DNA from: Pararhodobacter sp. CCB-MM2
GTDB lineage: Bacteria; Pseudomonadota; Alphaproteobacteria; Rhodobacterales; Rhodobacteraceae
Assembly (NCBI RefSeq): GCF_001691415.1
Contig: NZ_LRRR01000013.1
Coordinates: forward strand, 1 to 64,000
DNA length: 64,000 nucleotides
Direction: 5' to 3'
The notes under the pieces were generated by a model. The model did not search any database, had not been told where the DNA came from, and was given only the letters and a program-made list of their open reading frames with translations. The translations under genes were made by a program, and so were the position numbers. Each line of letters opens with the position of its first letter. Within the stretch, counting starts at the first letter, position 1. Shown here piece after piece: positions 18,075 through 27,056 of the stretch.

Positions 18075-19160
18075 TTACGAAATCCGGATGCGGGGGTTGA
18101 GGTAGACATAGCCGATATCCGAGATCAGCTGCGTCACCAGAACCACCACCACGGCGACCACCGAGGACGCGAGGAGCAGTTCGATATCGTTGTTGATGGC
18201 GGCCTCGTAGAGAGTCCAGCCGAAGCCCGGGTAGCTGAACAGCACCTCGGTGATCACCACGCCGTTCAGAAGCCACGGGATCTGCAGCATGATGACGGTG
18301 AACGGCGCGATCAGCGCGTTGCGCAGCGCGTGTTGCAGCACGATCTTGGGGAAGCTCACGCCCTTCAGTCGCGCGGTGCGGATATATTGCTGGGTCATCA
18401 CCTCGGTCATCGAGGCGCGGGTGATACGGGCGACATAGCCCATGCCGTAAAGCGCCACGGTCAGCACCGGCAGGGTGAAGTTCGACAGGGTGATGTCATC
18501 CATTGCCGAACGCGCATTGCCTTGGAACAGCACCCGTCCCTCGATCCAGCCCCATTCGGCCAGCAGGGGCGAGATGCCCACCGTGGACGAGGCCAGCAAA
18601 GCGATGAACAACACGCCCGAGACATATTCCGGCGTCGCGGTCGAGGCGATGGCGAAGGTCGACAGCGCCCGGTCGGTGCGTGAGCCCTCGCGCATGCCGG
18701 CCAGCACGCCGACGATCAGCGCCATCGGCACCATGACGATCAGCACCCAGAGCATCAGCACGCCGGTGGCGCCGAGACGCGCGCCCAGGAGCGAGTCGAC
18801 CTCGCCCTGGAAGCGGGTGGAATAGCCCCATTCGCCTTGCAGCAGGCCGCAGCGGTCACCGGCGGCCTCGACGTCGTCATAGAGATCGACGCAACGGCCA
18901 CGGACGACCTCGCCATTCTCTTCTCGCACCCAGCCGGGCAGGACGCCCAGCCATTCGCCGTATCGGGTCAGCAGTGGCCCCCCGTAACCATTCTCGACGA
19001 TCCAGCTTTGGACCTCGGCGTCGGTCAATCGTCCCCCGGCCTGCGTCTTGGCCAGCGTGGTCAGCTTGGCCGGCATGTTGGTCAGGGCAAAGACGATGAA
19101 GGTAAGACAGAGGGCGGTGATCAGCATCAACCCGATGCGGCGGGCGAGGAACAGCAGCAT
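18075..19160 (-). CDS. oligopeptide-type ABC permease (DppB-like)
   Basis: The product has 361 residues. It begins with the typical FLARRIGLMLITALCLTFI span and has five or six further membrane segments. A large periplasmic insert of about 80 residues after the first span contains a cysteine pair (GRCVDLYDD and GDRCGLLQ) that could form a disulfide. The coupling loop reads QQYIRTARLKGVSFPKIV. It forms the transmembrane channel with the DppC-like protein. Confidence 0.88.
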   Translation of the reverse strand: MLLFLARRIGLMLITALCLTFIVFALTNMPAKLTTLAKTQAGGRLTDAEVQSWIVENGYGGPLLTRYGEWLGVLPGWVREENGEVVRGRCVDLYDDVEAAGDRCGLLQGEWGYSTRFQGEVDSLLGARLGATGVLMLWVLIVMVPMALIVGVLAGMREGSRTDRALSTFAIASTATPEYVSGVLFIALLASSTVGISPLLAEWGWIEGRVLFQGNARSAMDDITLSNFTLPVLTVALYGMGYVARITRASMTEVMTQQYIRTARLKGVSFPKIVLQHALRNALIAPFTVIMLQIPWLLNGVVITEVLFSYPGFGWTLYEAAINNDIELLLASSVVAVVVVLVTQLISDIGYVYLNPRIRIS

Positions 19161-19260
19161 GGCGTCTCCATTGGCTGCGGGCTAGGAAACAGGAAACCGG
19201 CCCGGACGCTGCATCACGCCGGGAGGGTGGTTTTCAGTATAGCCTGGGAGGGATGAAGGA

Positions 19261-19282
19261 AGGGCGCGCTTTCGCGCGCCCT
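19261..19282 (-). terminator. hairpin between binding-protein gene and permease genes
   Basis: AGGGCGCGC (19261-19269), loop TTTC, GCGCGCCCT (19274-19282). It follows the stop of the binding-protein gene by ten bases and precedes the permeases. Such intercistronic hairpins usually let the binding protein be made in excess over the membrane parts; this is inferred from position. Confidence 0.65.
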
Positions 19283-19292
19283 GCCCCGTCTA

Positions 19293-20936
19293 TCACGACT
19301 TCCAGTAATGCACGTAGTCGACCACGAAGGTCGGGTGCATTTCGGCGCCATGAACATTTTCGGCCGCGTTGCGGAACAGCGAACGCCAGTAGGGCTGAAT
19401 GAGCACGCCCTCTTCCTGCATGATCTCTTCGAGACGCTGCATCACCTCGCGGCGCGCATCGGCATCGACGATACCATTGGCTTGATCGAGCAGCGTGTCG
19501 AACTCTTCGTTCGAGAACGCGGCTTCGTTCCACGGAACGCCCGACTTGTAGGCCAGGTTCATGATCTGGACGCCCAGCGGACGCATGTTCCACTCGGTGG
19601 CCGAGAACGGATACTTGGTCCAGTCGTTCCAGAAGGTCGCGCCCGGCAGGATCGTGCGCTTGATGTTGATGCCCGCGTCACGGATCTGCGCGGCCACGGC
19701 ATCGCAGGTTTCCGACTGCCACGGCTCGTCGACCGAGATCAGCTCGAACTCGAAATCAGCGAGACCCGCTTCGGCGATCGCTGCGGCGGCAGCAGCACCA
19801 TCTACGGTCAGCGCGGGCAGTTCCGCGTATTCCGGGTGGATCGGGCAGACATGGTGGTTCTCGGCGACGGTGCCGAGGTCGTTGTAGCCCAGCTCCAGCA
19901 CGATGGCGTTCGACACGGCCATTTGCAGGGCCTTGCGCACGTCCTTGTTGTTGTAGGGCTCGCTGTCCTGGTTGAAGCGGACGGCGATGGTCGCGGCAGT
20001 GACCGCTTCCGAACGCGGGAAGCCGACGGCTTCGAAGATGTCGATGATGTCGCCCTGAGCCTGGTAGTTCAGGTCGATTTCACCGGCTTCGGCCGCCGCG
20101 ATCCAGGCCGCCGGGTCGGTGCCGAGGTCGACGAATTCGATGCGGTCGAGATAGGCGCCGTTGCCTTCGTTCCACCAGGTGTGGTCGGCATTGCGCTCGA
20201 CGACGGCGCCGATGCCGGGCTCGTAGCTGACCGGCAGGTAGGGGCCGGTACCGATCGGCTCGGCGATCACGTCGTCACCGTCGAAGGACGGGTGCAGGAT
20301 GACCGAGGGATAGTCAGCCATCGACACGATCAGCGCGATGTCCGGGGTGTTGAGGTTCAGCACGATGGTGTGGTCGTCGACGATCTCCACGCCGCCTTCA
20401 CGCAGCTGGCCATCCTCGACCAGCGCGCCCATACGGGTGGCCATCGAGTTGCCTTCCACGGTGGTGTCGCACCAGCGCGCGATGTTGTGGGCGACATCGG
20501 CGGCAGTGAAGGGATCGCCGTTGTTCCAGGTCACGCCCTGACGCAGATGCAGCGTGTAGCTGGTCGCATCGTCCGAGGCTTCCCAGCTTTCCATGAGCAC
20601 CGGCTTCAGCGTGCCGTCGCGCTGGTAGTCAACGAGGTATTCCAGCCAGCCGCGGCAGGCGTTGGCATGCTCGGACCAGTCCCAGGTGCGCGGGTCGCGC
20701 TGTGCCTTGATGATCATCTGCATGCGCAGGGTGCCACCCATGACGGCTTCCTGCGCCTTGGCAGCGGGCGCGGCGGCACCGATCAGGCCGTAGGCGGCGG
20801 TGGCGGTCAGACCCAGCGCCGTGGCGCGGGTGAGGAACTCACGGCGGCTCAGTTTGCCTTCGGTATGCTCGCGGGCATACATCGCTGCGGCAGGATGAAC
20901 CCGCTGCTGGGCGTCCGTGTGAAGAGTATCTTTCAT
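19293..20936 (-). CDS. periplasmic substrate-binding protein, oligopeptide family (Tat signal)
   Basis: The 547-residue product belongs to the family-5 extracellular solute-binding proteins. The N terminus has a twin-arginine motif (LSRREFLT) followed by a hydrophobic stretch, so it is exported folded through Tat. Family blocks include WKF-like entry, LRQGVTWNNGDPFTAADVAHN (split as LRQGVTWNNG and DPFTAADVAH), PIGTGPY and VRKALQMAVSNA. GGGAG lies upstream of the ATG. It is first in the operon and defines the specificity of the importer. The nearby enolase-superfamily enzyme and dehydrogenase hint at a sugar-acid-like or glycosidic ligand, but this is only context. Confidence 0.9.
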   Translation of the reverse strand: MKDTLHTDAQQRVHPAAAMYAREHTEGKLSRREFLTRATALGLTATAAYGLIGAAAPAAKAQEAVMGGTLRMQMIIKAQRDPRTWDWSEHANACRGWLEYLVDYQRDGTLKPVLMESWEASDDATSYTLHLRQGVTWNNGDPFTAADVAHNIARWCDTTVEGNSMATRMGALVEDGQLREGGVEIVDDHTIVLNLNTPDIALIVSMADYPSVILHPSFDGDDVIAEPIGTGPYLPVSYEPGIGAVVERNADHTWWNEGNGAYLDRIEFVDLGTDPAAWIAAAEAGEIDLNYQAQGDIIDIFEAVGFPRSEAVTAATIAVRFNQDSEPYNNKDVRKALQMAVSNAIVLELGYNDLGTVAENHHVCPIHPEYAELPALTVDGAAAAAAIAEAGLADFEFELISVDEPWQSETCDAVAAQIRDAGINIKRTILPGATFWNDWTKYPFSATEWNMRPLGVQIMNLAYKSGVPWNEAAFSNEEFDTLLDQANGIVDADARREVMQRLEEIMQEEGVLIQPYWRSLFRNAAENVHGAEMHPTFVVDYVHYWKS

Positions 20937-21090
20937 TGAGAAGCTCCCTGATTAACTCGGTATTCTGACGCAGATTTTCCGCGTCGTCCGATTGATGTCA
21001 TGCGGCCCCAAGGACAGCCTTGTCGCCGCTCTAAATACGACCCGAACCTATCCAAACGCGACGAGTCCCAAGATACAACCCGTTTTTCGC

Positions 21091-21110
21091 ACTTGACTGA
21101 AAAGTCAGGT
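21091..21110. terminator. hairpin downstream of enolase-superfamily gene
   Basis: ACTTGACT (21091-21098), loop GAAA, AGTCAGGT (21103-21110), with TTTTG following on the plus strand. It lies 35 bases past the minus-strand enzyme's stop and upstream of the binding-protein gene. It may end the upstream operon or act as an operator-like palindrome for the importer. Confidence 0.45.
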
Positions 21111-21144
21111 TTTGTTCCGACCACCCCTTCAGGCGGACGTAACG

Positions 21145-22377
21145 TCAGTCTCGCGGGGCGCCGCCCTGGAAGGCATTGGCCGCGGAATAGTCGCACGGGG
21201 CTTCCTGCATCTGCAGATGCAGCCCGGTGTCGGCATAAGGATGAGCGCGCGCGAGCGCCTCGTCGAAATCGATGCCCAGCCCCGGTGCGGTGGGCACCGG
21301 GATATGGCCGTCCTCTACCTGAAGGCTGTGACGGATCAGCGGCAGGTGGAATTCACCGCCCATCTGGATCGTCTCCACCAACAGCAGGTTCGGCAGCGTC
21401 GCGCCCAGCTGGACATTGGCCGCCCATTCGACCGGCCCGGCATAGAGATGGGGGGCGACCTGCGCGCCGAAGGCCTCGGCCATGGCGGCGATCTTCTTCG
21501 TTTCGAGGATCCCGCCCGAACGCCCCAGCGCCGGCTGCAGGATCGAGGCCCCGCCGGACCGCAGCAACGTGCCGAACTCGGCCTTCGTCGTCATCCGCTC
21601 GCCGGTGGCCAGCGGGATGCGCACCGCCTGCGCCACCTGCGCGAAGTCGAGGAGGTTGTCGGGCGGGATCGGCTCTTCGTACCAGAGCGGGCTGTAGGGC
21701 TCCAAGGCCTGCCCCAGCCGGATCGCGCCCGAGGGGGTGAACTGCCCATGCGTGCCGAACAACAGGTCCGCGCGGTTGCCGACCGCCTTGCGGATCGCCG
21801 CGCACATGCGCACCGAAAGGTCGATGTCCCACAAGGCCGGCTGGTGCCCGCCATGGATCGTATAGGGCCCGGCGGGGTCGAACTTCACCGCCGTGAAGCC
21901 GAGGTTCACCGCATCGAGCGCGGCCTCGGCCTGCATCTCGGGGGAGGACCAGAACTCCTTCGGGTCCATTCCCGGCAGCGGATAGAGGTAAGTGTAGGCC
22001 CGCAGGCGCTGGTTGATCCGCCCGCCGATCAGCGCATGCACCGGCCGCTCCAGCGCCTTGCCGATCAGATCCCAGCAGGCGATCTCCAGCCCCGAGAAGG
22101 CGCCCATCACCGTCAGGTCCGGCCGCTGCGTAAAGCCCGCGGAATAGGCCCGGCGGAACATCAGCTCGATGTTCGAGGGGTCCTCGCCCGCCATGTGGCG
22201 CTCGAAGACATCCTCGATCACCGCGACCATGGCCTTGGGCCCGACCGAGGCCGCATAGACCTCGCCGTATCCCGAGATCCCGTTATCCGCCGTAAGCTTC
22301 ACGATGAGCCAGTAGCGGCCGCCCCAGCCGGGCGGAGGCGTTCCAATAACGAAGACCTCGAGATCTTTGAGTTTCAA
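21145..22377 (-). CDS. mandelate racemase / muconate lactonizing enzyme family protein (enolase superfamily)
   Basis: The product has 410 residues. An N-terminal capping domain (1-130) precedes a TIM barrel. Barrel landmarks are AVKFDPAG (K165), LLFGTHGQF (208-210), WYEEP (E234), ATGER (E260), QPALGRSGG (283) and VAPHLY (H310). Two positions that normally bear Asp differ by eye: the first metal ligand is G208 (FGTHG) and the Asp of the His-Asp pair is A283 (QPA instead of QPD). It may be a distinct subgroup, such as a sugar-acid dehydratase or cycloisomerase with altered ligands, rather than a dead enzyme. It follows the alcohol dehydrogenase gene by 13 bases, so the pair is an operon, next to the ABC importer. 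Confidence 0.82.
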   Translation of the reverse strand: MKLKDLEVFVIGTPPPGWGGRYWLIVKLTADNGISGYGEVYAASVGPKAMVAVIEDVFERHMAGEDPSNIELMFRRAYSAGFTQRPDLTVMGAFSGLEIACWDLIGKALERPVHALIGGRINQRLRAYTYLYPLPGMDPKEFWSSPEMQAEAALDAVNLGFTAVKFDPAGPYTIHGGHQPALWDIDLSVRMCAAIRKAVGNRADLLFGTHGQFTPSGAIRLGQALEPYSPLWYEEPIPPDNLLDFAQVAQAVRIPLATGERMTTKAEFGTLLRSGGASILQPALGRSGGILETKKIAAMAEAFGAQVAPHLYAGPVEWAANVQLGATLPNLLLVETIQMGGEFHLPLIRHSLQVEDGHIPVPTAPGLGIDFDEALARAHPYADTGLHLQMQEAPCDYSAANAFQGGAPRD

Positions 22378-22390
22378 GCAGAATTCTCCA

Positions 22391-23476
22391 TCAGTCGGAT
22401 TTGTCCATGAGGATCACATTGCGCCGGACATGGCCCTTGCGGCTCTCGGCAATGGCCTCGTTGATCTGGTCGAACCGGTAGCGCGCGGTGACCAGCTCCT
22501 CGAGCTTCAGCCGCCCCTGCCGCCACATCTCGACGAGATAAGGAATGTCGCGCTGCACCACGGTCGCGCCCATGAAGCTGCCCTTCAGGGTCTGGGCGGT
22601 GGCGGCGACGATCACCGGCTCCACCTCCATCTTCGCGCCCGAGGGCGGCATGCCGACCATGACCACCTGCCCGCCCTTGCAGGCAAAGGACGGCGCTTGG
22701 GAATAGGCCGCGATGGCGCCGACGGCGACCATGACATGGTCCGCGCCGCCCTGGGTCAGTCCCATGATGATCTTGCGCAGGCCCTTCACATCGGCCTTCA
22801 ACACATCGGTCGCACCGAACTCCGTGGCCGCTTCCAGCTTCTCGTCCGCCAGATCGACTGCGATGATCTTCGAGGCCCCGGCCAGCCGCGCGCCCTGAAT
22901 GGCGTTCAGGCCCACCCCGCCCGCGCCGATCACCACGACCGAGTCGCCCGCCTTCACACCCGCCGTGTTTATCACCGCGCCCGTGCCCGTGATCACCCCG
23001 CATGCCAGCAAGGCGCCGAGCTCCATCGGCAGATCGTCCGGCACCTTGGCGACCTGGCTTGCGTGCACCACGCATTCCTCGGCAAAGGCGCCGGTCGCGA
23101 GGCCATGCTCCACCACCGTGCCATCGGGCAGCGACAGCACCCCGTTCGAGCGGTTGTAGGGCGCGCCACATAGGAAGGGCTTGCCGGTCCGGCAAGCGCG
23201 GCATTGGCCGCAGGAACGGATCATCGACACGACGACCGCATCGCCCACCGCCAGCCCCTGCACACCCTCGCCCAAGGCCAGAATCCGCCCAGCGGCCTCA
23301 TGGCCATAGACCGCCGGCAGCTGGCTGTGCCAAAGCCCGTCGAGATAACCGATGTCGGAATGGCAGATGGCGACCGCCTCGATCCCGACCCGGACCTCGC
23401 CCGGTTGCGGATCGCGCAGCACGACCTCCTCAAAGGTCAGGTTTTCGCCAAAGGCGCGGCAGACAGCGGCTTTCAT
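22391..23476 (-). CDS. zinc-dependent alcohol dehydrogenase
   Basis: The product has 361 residues of the medium-chain MDR family. Catalytic zinc ligands are C38 (AICHSD) and the His of YGHEAAG (H59). The four structural-zinc cysteines are C89, C92, C95 and C103. The Rossmann glycine motif is GAGGVGLNAI, followed by an acidic residue (IAVDLAD), which favours NAD. The start is the ATG at 23476 with GGAGG seven bases upstream; an in-frame ATG at 23482 is too close to that site. It probably oxidises a hydroxyl on the same compound handled by the downstream enolase-superfamily enzyme. Confidence 0.9.
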   Translation of the reverse strand: MKAAVCRAFGENLTFEEVVLRDPQPGEVRVGIEAVAICHSDIGYLDGLWHSQLPAVYGHEAAGRILALGEGVQGLAVGDAVVVSMIRSCGQCRACRTGKPFLCGAPYNRSNGVLSLPDGTVVEHGLATGAFAEECVVHASQVAKVPDDLPMELGALLACGVITGTGAVINTAGVKAGDSVVVIGAGGVGLNAIQGARLAGASKIIAVDLADEKLEAATEFGATDVLKADVKGLRKIIMGLTQGGADHVMVAVGAIAAYSQAPSFACKGGQVVMVGMPPSGAKMEVEPVIVAATAQTLKGSFMGATVVQRDIPYLVEMWRQGRLKLEELVTARYRFDQINEAIAESRKGHVRRNVILMDKSD

Positions 23477-23630
23477 TCTCATTCCTCCCTGAGTGTGGCT
23501 CTCAGTGAGCATGCGGCAAGGCGTCGGGGCAAGTCTGACCCCACGGCCCAAGCCGAAGTTTCACAAGGAAGAATTTGCGCCCATGCTGTCATCGTGTCGC
23601 GCTGTCACCTCCGCCCGCGCCGTCCCGCAT

Positions 23631-23730
23631 CATCTTTACTCCCGAAATATCCTCGGGAGGGTGCGGGAGGGCGAAGCGCCTCCCGCCGCGGCGTCGAGCG
23701 GCCCCCCTTGCGGGGGCCCGAGACGCCGCG
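23631..23730 (-). repeat. dispersed 3'-end element, copy 4, with two hairpins
   Basis: On the minus strand the order is a long G/C hairpin (arms within 23688-23730, including GGCGTC and GACGCC), a second hairpin (GCGGGAGG at 23663-23670 with CCTCCCGC), then the core at 23631-23661 (plus-strand reading CATCTTTACTCCCG, AAATATCCTCGGGAGGG). It follows the stop of the minus-strand dimethylglycine-dehydrogenase-like gene in the same orientation. It fills most of the 23477-23739 gap. Confidence 0.7.
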
Positions 23731-23739
23731 CCCCTGTTC

Positions 23740-26289
23740 TTACATCCGCATCCGCGAGCCGTCGGGATCGAAGGGCGGATCGATGGCGATGGTCGCGGCG
23801 CGACGCTCGCCCATGATCTCGACCTCGAAGAGGCCCCCTTCCCCGCGCTCGGCCAAAGCCGCCGGCAGATAGCCCTGCGCCATCGATTTCTCGACGTAAT
23901 GCGCATAGCCGCCCGAGGTGACCCAGCCGACAACCCGCCAATCGCCATCACGCGCGACATCGGCCTTGGCCATCTCCTGCCCCTGCGCGTCAAAGCGCGG
24001 CGCGCCATAGCCATGCGGCTCCTCGATGGTGCCATAGTCGGTGTCGCCGACCTTGGCCCAGATCGGCTCGTCGCCCATGACATCCGCGGTGCCCGCGTCG
24101 ATCATCAGCGAGACCCGGCGCAGGTGCGGCCCCTCGTCACGCTCCTTCACCGCGGCTTCACGCCCGATGAAATCAGGCTTCTGCAGCTTGATGAAGCGGT
24201 CCATGGCACCCTCGAACGGGCCGTAGATCGGGCGCAGTTCGGCGAACCAGGTGGGGAAGTTCTTCTCCAGACGCATCGACAGCAGCGCGCGCATGCCGAA
24301 ATCGACGATGCCGAACTCGGCGCCCGCTTCCTTGATCGCGCTGTAGACGCGACGCTGGGCAGCGGGCTTCATCCAGATCTCGTAGCCCAGATCGCCGGAA
24401 TAGGTGATCCGGTTGATCATGCAGGGCGCGCCGGCCACGTCCATCTCGCGGAAGTCCATGAAGCGGAAGCCGGTTTTGGAGACATCCACATCCACCAGCT
24501 TCGCCAGCACATCGCGCGATTTCGGACCGCAGATCGACAGGCCCACGAGGTCCATATGGAACCGCTTGATCGCGACCGAGCCGTCCTTGGGCAGATGCTG
24601 CTCGAACCAGCGCATGTGATACTTGGAAGCGCCCAGCGAGCCCCAGATCATGAACCGACCCTCGGCCGCCTTGGCGATGGTGAAGTCGCCTATCAGCTTG
24701 CCGTTGTCGTTCAGCATCGGCGTCAGCACGATGCGCCCGACCTTGGGCATGGTGTTGGTCATCAGATGGTCGAGCCAGGCTTCGGCGCCCGCACCGGTCA
24801 CTTCGTATTTGGCGAAGTTAGCGATCTCGGTGACGCCGACGCTCTCGCGCGTGGCCTTCACCTCGCGCTTGATATGCTCGAAATCGTTCGAGCGGTGGAA
24901 GGACGGGATATCATGCGCCTCTTCCGCCGAGGGGGCGAACCACAGCGGCGTCTCGAGGCCCCAGCTGTCGCCCATCACCGCGTGGTTGTCGCGCACCATC
25001 ACGTCATAGAGCGGCGTCGTCTCGGCCGGACGGGCGGCGGGCAGTTCCTCGTTCGGGAAGCGGATCGAGAAGCGGCGGGAATAGTTCTCGCGCACCTTGG
25101 CGTTGGTGTAGCGCAGGGTCGCCCATTCGCCGAAGCGCGAGACATCCATGCCGAACACGTCGTGGCCGGGATCGCCCTGCGTCATCCAGTTTGCCAGCAC
25201 GAGGCCCACGCCGCCGCCCTGGCTGAAGCCCGCCATGACCGCGCAGGCCGACCAATAGTTGGTCAGGCCCTGCACCGGACCGACCAGCGGGTTGCCATCG
25301 GGCGCGAAGGTGAAGGGGCCGTTGATGATCTGCTTGATGCCGGCCTTCTCGACCGCCGGGTAATGCTTGAAGCCGATCTCCAGCGAGGGCGCGATACGGT
25401 CGATATCGGGCTGCAGCAGTTCATGGCCGAAGTCCCAGGGCGTGTTGACCGGGCTCCACGGCACACAGGCGCGCTCATAGGTGCCCAGCAGGATGCCTTG
25501 GCGTTCCTGACGGGTGTAGATCTCGCCCTTGAAGTCCATGACGCCGATCAGTTCGCGGCCCGTGGACTGATTGAACTCGATGACTTCCGGCATGTCGTCG
25601 GTGAGCAGATACATATGCTCCATCGCCAGCACCGGCAGCTCGAGGCCGACCATCCGGCCCACCTCGCGCGCCCAGAGGCCACCGGCATTGACCACATGCT
25701 CGCAGCGGATGGCGCCGTTGACGGTGTGCAGGTTCCACATGCCGTCCGGGTCCTGCGTGATCTCCTTGACGGGGTTGCGCAGCTCGATCTCGGCGCCCAG
25801 CACGCGAGCGGCCTTGGCATAGGCATGCGTGGTGCCCGAGGGGTCGAGATGCCCTTCGACCGGGTCCCAGAGGGCGCCGACGAAGTTGGTCTCGTCCATC
25901 AGCGGGAACATCGCCTTGGCCTCGGTCGGGGTGATGAGTTCTGTCTCCATCCCCAGCGCGCGGCCACGCGCCTGCACCATGCGCAGGAAGTTCATCCGCT
26001 CGGGGCTGTCGGCCATCATCACGCCGCCGGTGAGGTGCAGACCGCAGCTCTGGCCCGAGATCTTCTCGAGTTCCTCATAGAGCGAGACGGTATAGGCCTG
26101 CAGCTTCGCCACATTCGGGTCGCCGTTCAGCGTGTGGAAGCCGCCCGCCGCGTGCCAGCTCGACCCCGAGGTCAGTTCCGAGCGCTCGATCAGCAGCACG
26201 TCCTTCCAGCCGGCCTTCGCCAGGTGGAACAGCACCGAACAGCCTACCACGCCCCCGCCGATCACCACGGCCCGATAAGTTCTGGTCAT
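23740..26289 (-). CDS. dimethylglycine/sarcosine dehydrogenase-like FAD oxidoreductase with GcvT domain
   Basis: The product has 849 residues. The N-terminal DAO-type FAD domain (1-400) starts AVVIGGGVVGCSVLFHLAKAG. The SGSSWHAAGG block holds H46, the position that carries covalent FAD in dimethylglycine dehydrogenases. The C-terminal half (about 430-849) is a GcvT/aminomethyltransferase fold that channels the released one-carbon unit to tetrahydrofolate. The family N-demethylates dimethylglycine, sarcosine or related amines. The start at 26289 overlaps the previous TGA (ATGA). It is last of three coupled genes: desaturase, PhnD-like, this one. That order suggests the substrate is the product of the upstream oxygenase. 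Confidence 0.9.
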   Translation of the reverse strand: MTRTYRAVVIGGGVVGCSVLFHLAKAGWKDVLLIERSELTSGSSWHAAGGFHTLNGDPNVAKLQAYTVSLYEELEKISGQSCGLHLTGGVMMADSPERMNFLRMVQARGRALGMETELITPTEAKAMFPLMDETNFVGALWDPVEGHLDPSGTTHAYAKAARVLGAEIELRNPVKEITQDPDGMWNLHTVNGAIRCEHVVNAGGLWAREVGRMVGLELPVLAMEHMYLLTDDMPEVIEFNQSTGRELIGVMDFKGEIYTRQERQGILLGTYERACVPWSPVNTPWDFGHELLQPDIDRIAPSLEIGFKHYPAVEKAGIKQIINGPFTFAPDGNPLVGPVQGLTNYWSACAVMAGFSQGGGVGLVLANWMTQGDPGHDVFGMDVSRFGEWATLRYTNAKVRENYSRRFSIRFPNEELPAARPAETTPLYDVMVRDNHAVMGDSWGLETPLWFAPSAEEAHDIPSFHRSNDFEHIKREVKATRESVGVTEIANFAKYEVTGAGAEAWLDHLMTNTMPKVGRIVLTPMLNDNGKLIGDFTIAKAAEGRFMIWGSLGASKYHMRWFEQHLPKDGSVAIKRFHMDLVGLSICGPKSRDVLAKLVDVDVSKTGFRFMDFREMDVAGAPCMINRITYSGDLGYEIWMKPAAQRRVYSAIKEAGAEFGIVDFGMRALLSMRLEKNFPTWFAELRPIYGPFEGAMDRFIKLQKPDFIGREAAVKERDEGPHLRRVSLMIDAGTADVMGDEPIWAKVGDTDYGTIEEPHGYGAPRFDAQGQEMAKADVARDGDWRVVGWVTSGGYAHYVEKSMAQGYLPAALAERGEGGLFEVEIMGERRAATIAIDPPFDPDGSRMRM

Positions 26290-27056
26290 TTCACGTCTCC
26301 GTCGGGTGCCGGCAGGCAACCCATTGCAAGTAGGGTGGTTTTCATTGCTTCAGCGATAGCGGGATCGGTCGCGCGCGAGGTGACATAGGCGATGCCCTTG
26401 CGCTCGCCCGTCCAGCCGATGACCATGAGTTGCGAGGCCGCCTCGGGCTCGAAGCGCTGCGCCAGCGCCCAGGAGCGGCAGTCGATCACGGCAAGATCCG
26501 CATCGCCCGCCGCGACCATTTTCACCGAGTTCCGATGCCCGCCGGATTCGACGCCCGAGCCCGCGAGGCTCAGCGGGTCCGCGCCCAGATCGGCCATCAG
26601 CCCGCGGTAGCCCGACATGGATTCCGTGTCGTTGTAGGCAAAGCGACGGCCCTTCAGCACGCCCTCGGGGATCTCGGCCTTGGGGCCCTTGGGAAGCCCC
26701 ACCTCCGGAGCGATGCCGGAATCGCGCCGCGCCACCATGGCCGAGCGGTAATAGATGTCCCGCCCGCCCGGATAGGCGCCGTAATCGGGCTGCGCGATGG
26801 GCAGCAGGTAGTCGATCATGCCGACATCCAGCGGCCCCCAGCAGCATTGGCCGAAGATCAGCGCCGGATCGCGCCAATGGTCGTTGAGGAAGCCGGGCCG
26901 ATCATCGGGACGGGTCAGGCCTTCGGGCAGCTCGATCCCCGGGATAGCGGCGCGGAAGGCATCGCGGAAACGGGCGTAGTCGGCGTCAGTCTCGGCATGG
27001 ACGTCGGGCCAGTCATACATCGGGAGACTGGCTTTGGGGGTCGTGTCGGTCGTCAT
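26286..27056 (-). CDS. PhnD-like binding protein without signal peptide
   Basis: The 256-residue product has the PhnD/SsuA type periplasmic-binding fold: YNDTESMSGYRGLMADLG matches the phosphonate-binding N-D-x-x-S-x-S-G loop, and GHRNSVKMVAAGDADLAVID matches the second lobe. It has no signal peptide or lipobox: the N terminus MTTDTTPKASLPMYDWPD is polar. No permease or ATPase is nearby. It is therefore probably cytoplasmic, acting as a sensor, carrier or enzyme rather than as an import receptor. Start 27056 overlaps the desaturase TGA and its own TGA overlaps the next ATG. A later ATG at 27020 lacks a ribosome binding site. Confidence 0.75.
   Translation of the reverse strand: MTTDTTPKASLPMYDWPDVHAETDADYARFRDAFRAAIPGIELPEGLTRPDDRPGFLNDHWRDPALIFGQCCWGPLDVGMIDYLLPIAQPDYGAYPGGRDIYYRSAMVARRDSGIAPEVGLPKGPKAEIPEGVLKGRRFAYNDTESMSGYRGLMADLGADPLSLAGSGVESGGHRNSVKMVAAGDADLAVIDCRSWALAQRFEPEAASQLMVIGWTGERKGIAYVTSRATDPAIAEAMKTTLLAMGCLPAPDGDVK

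Noticed and set aside
16587..18683. Plus-strand open frame of about 700 codons opposite the ABC permease genes
   Set aside because: It is a His/Asp/Gln/Arg-rich antisense shadow; the minus-strand permeases and ATPase are unambiguous.
19308..20939. Plus-strand open frame opposite the first binding-protein gene
   Set aside because: It is an antisense shadow; the minus strand has a Tat signal and clear family-5 blocks.
23575..26388. Plus-strand open frame of over 900 codons opposite the DMGDH-like gene
   Set aside because: It is an antisense shadow; the minus strand encodes FAD and GcvT domains across the whole length.
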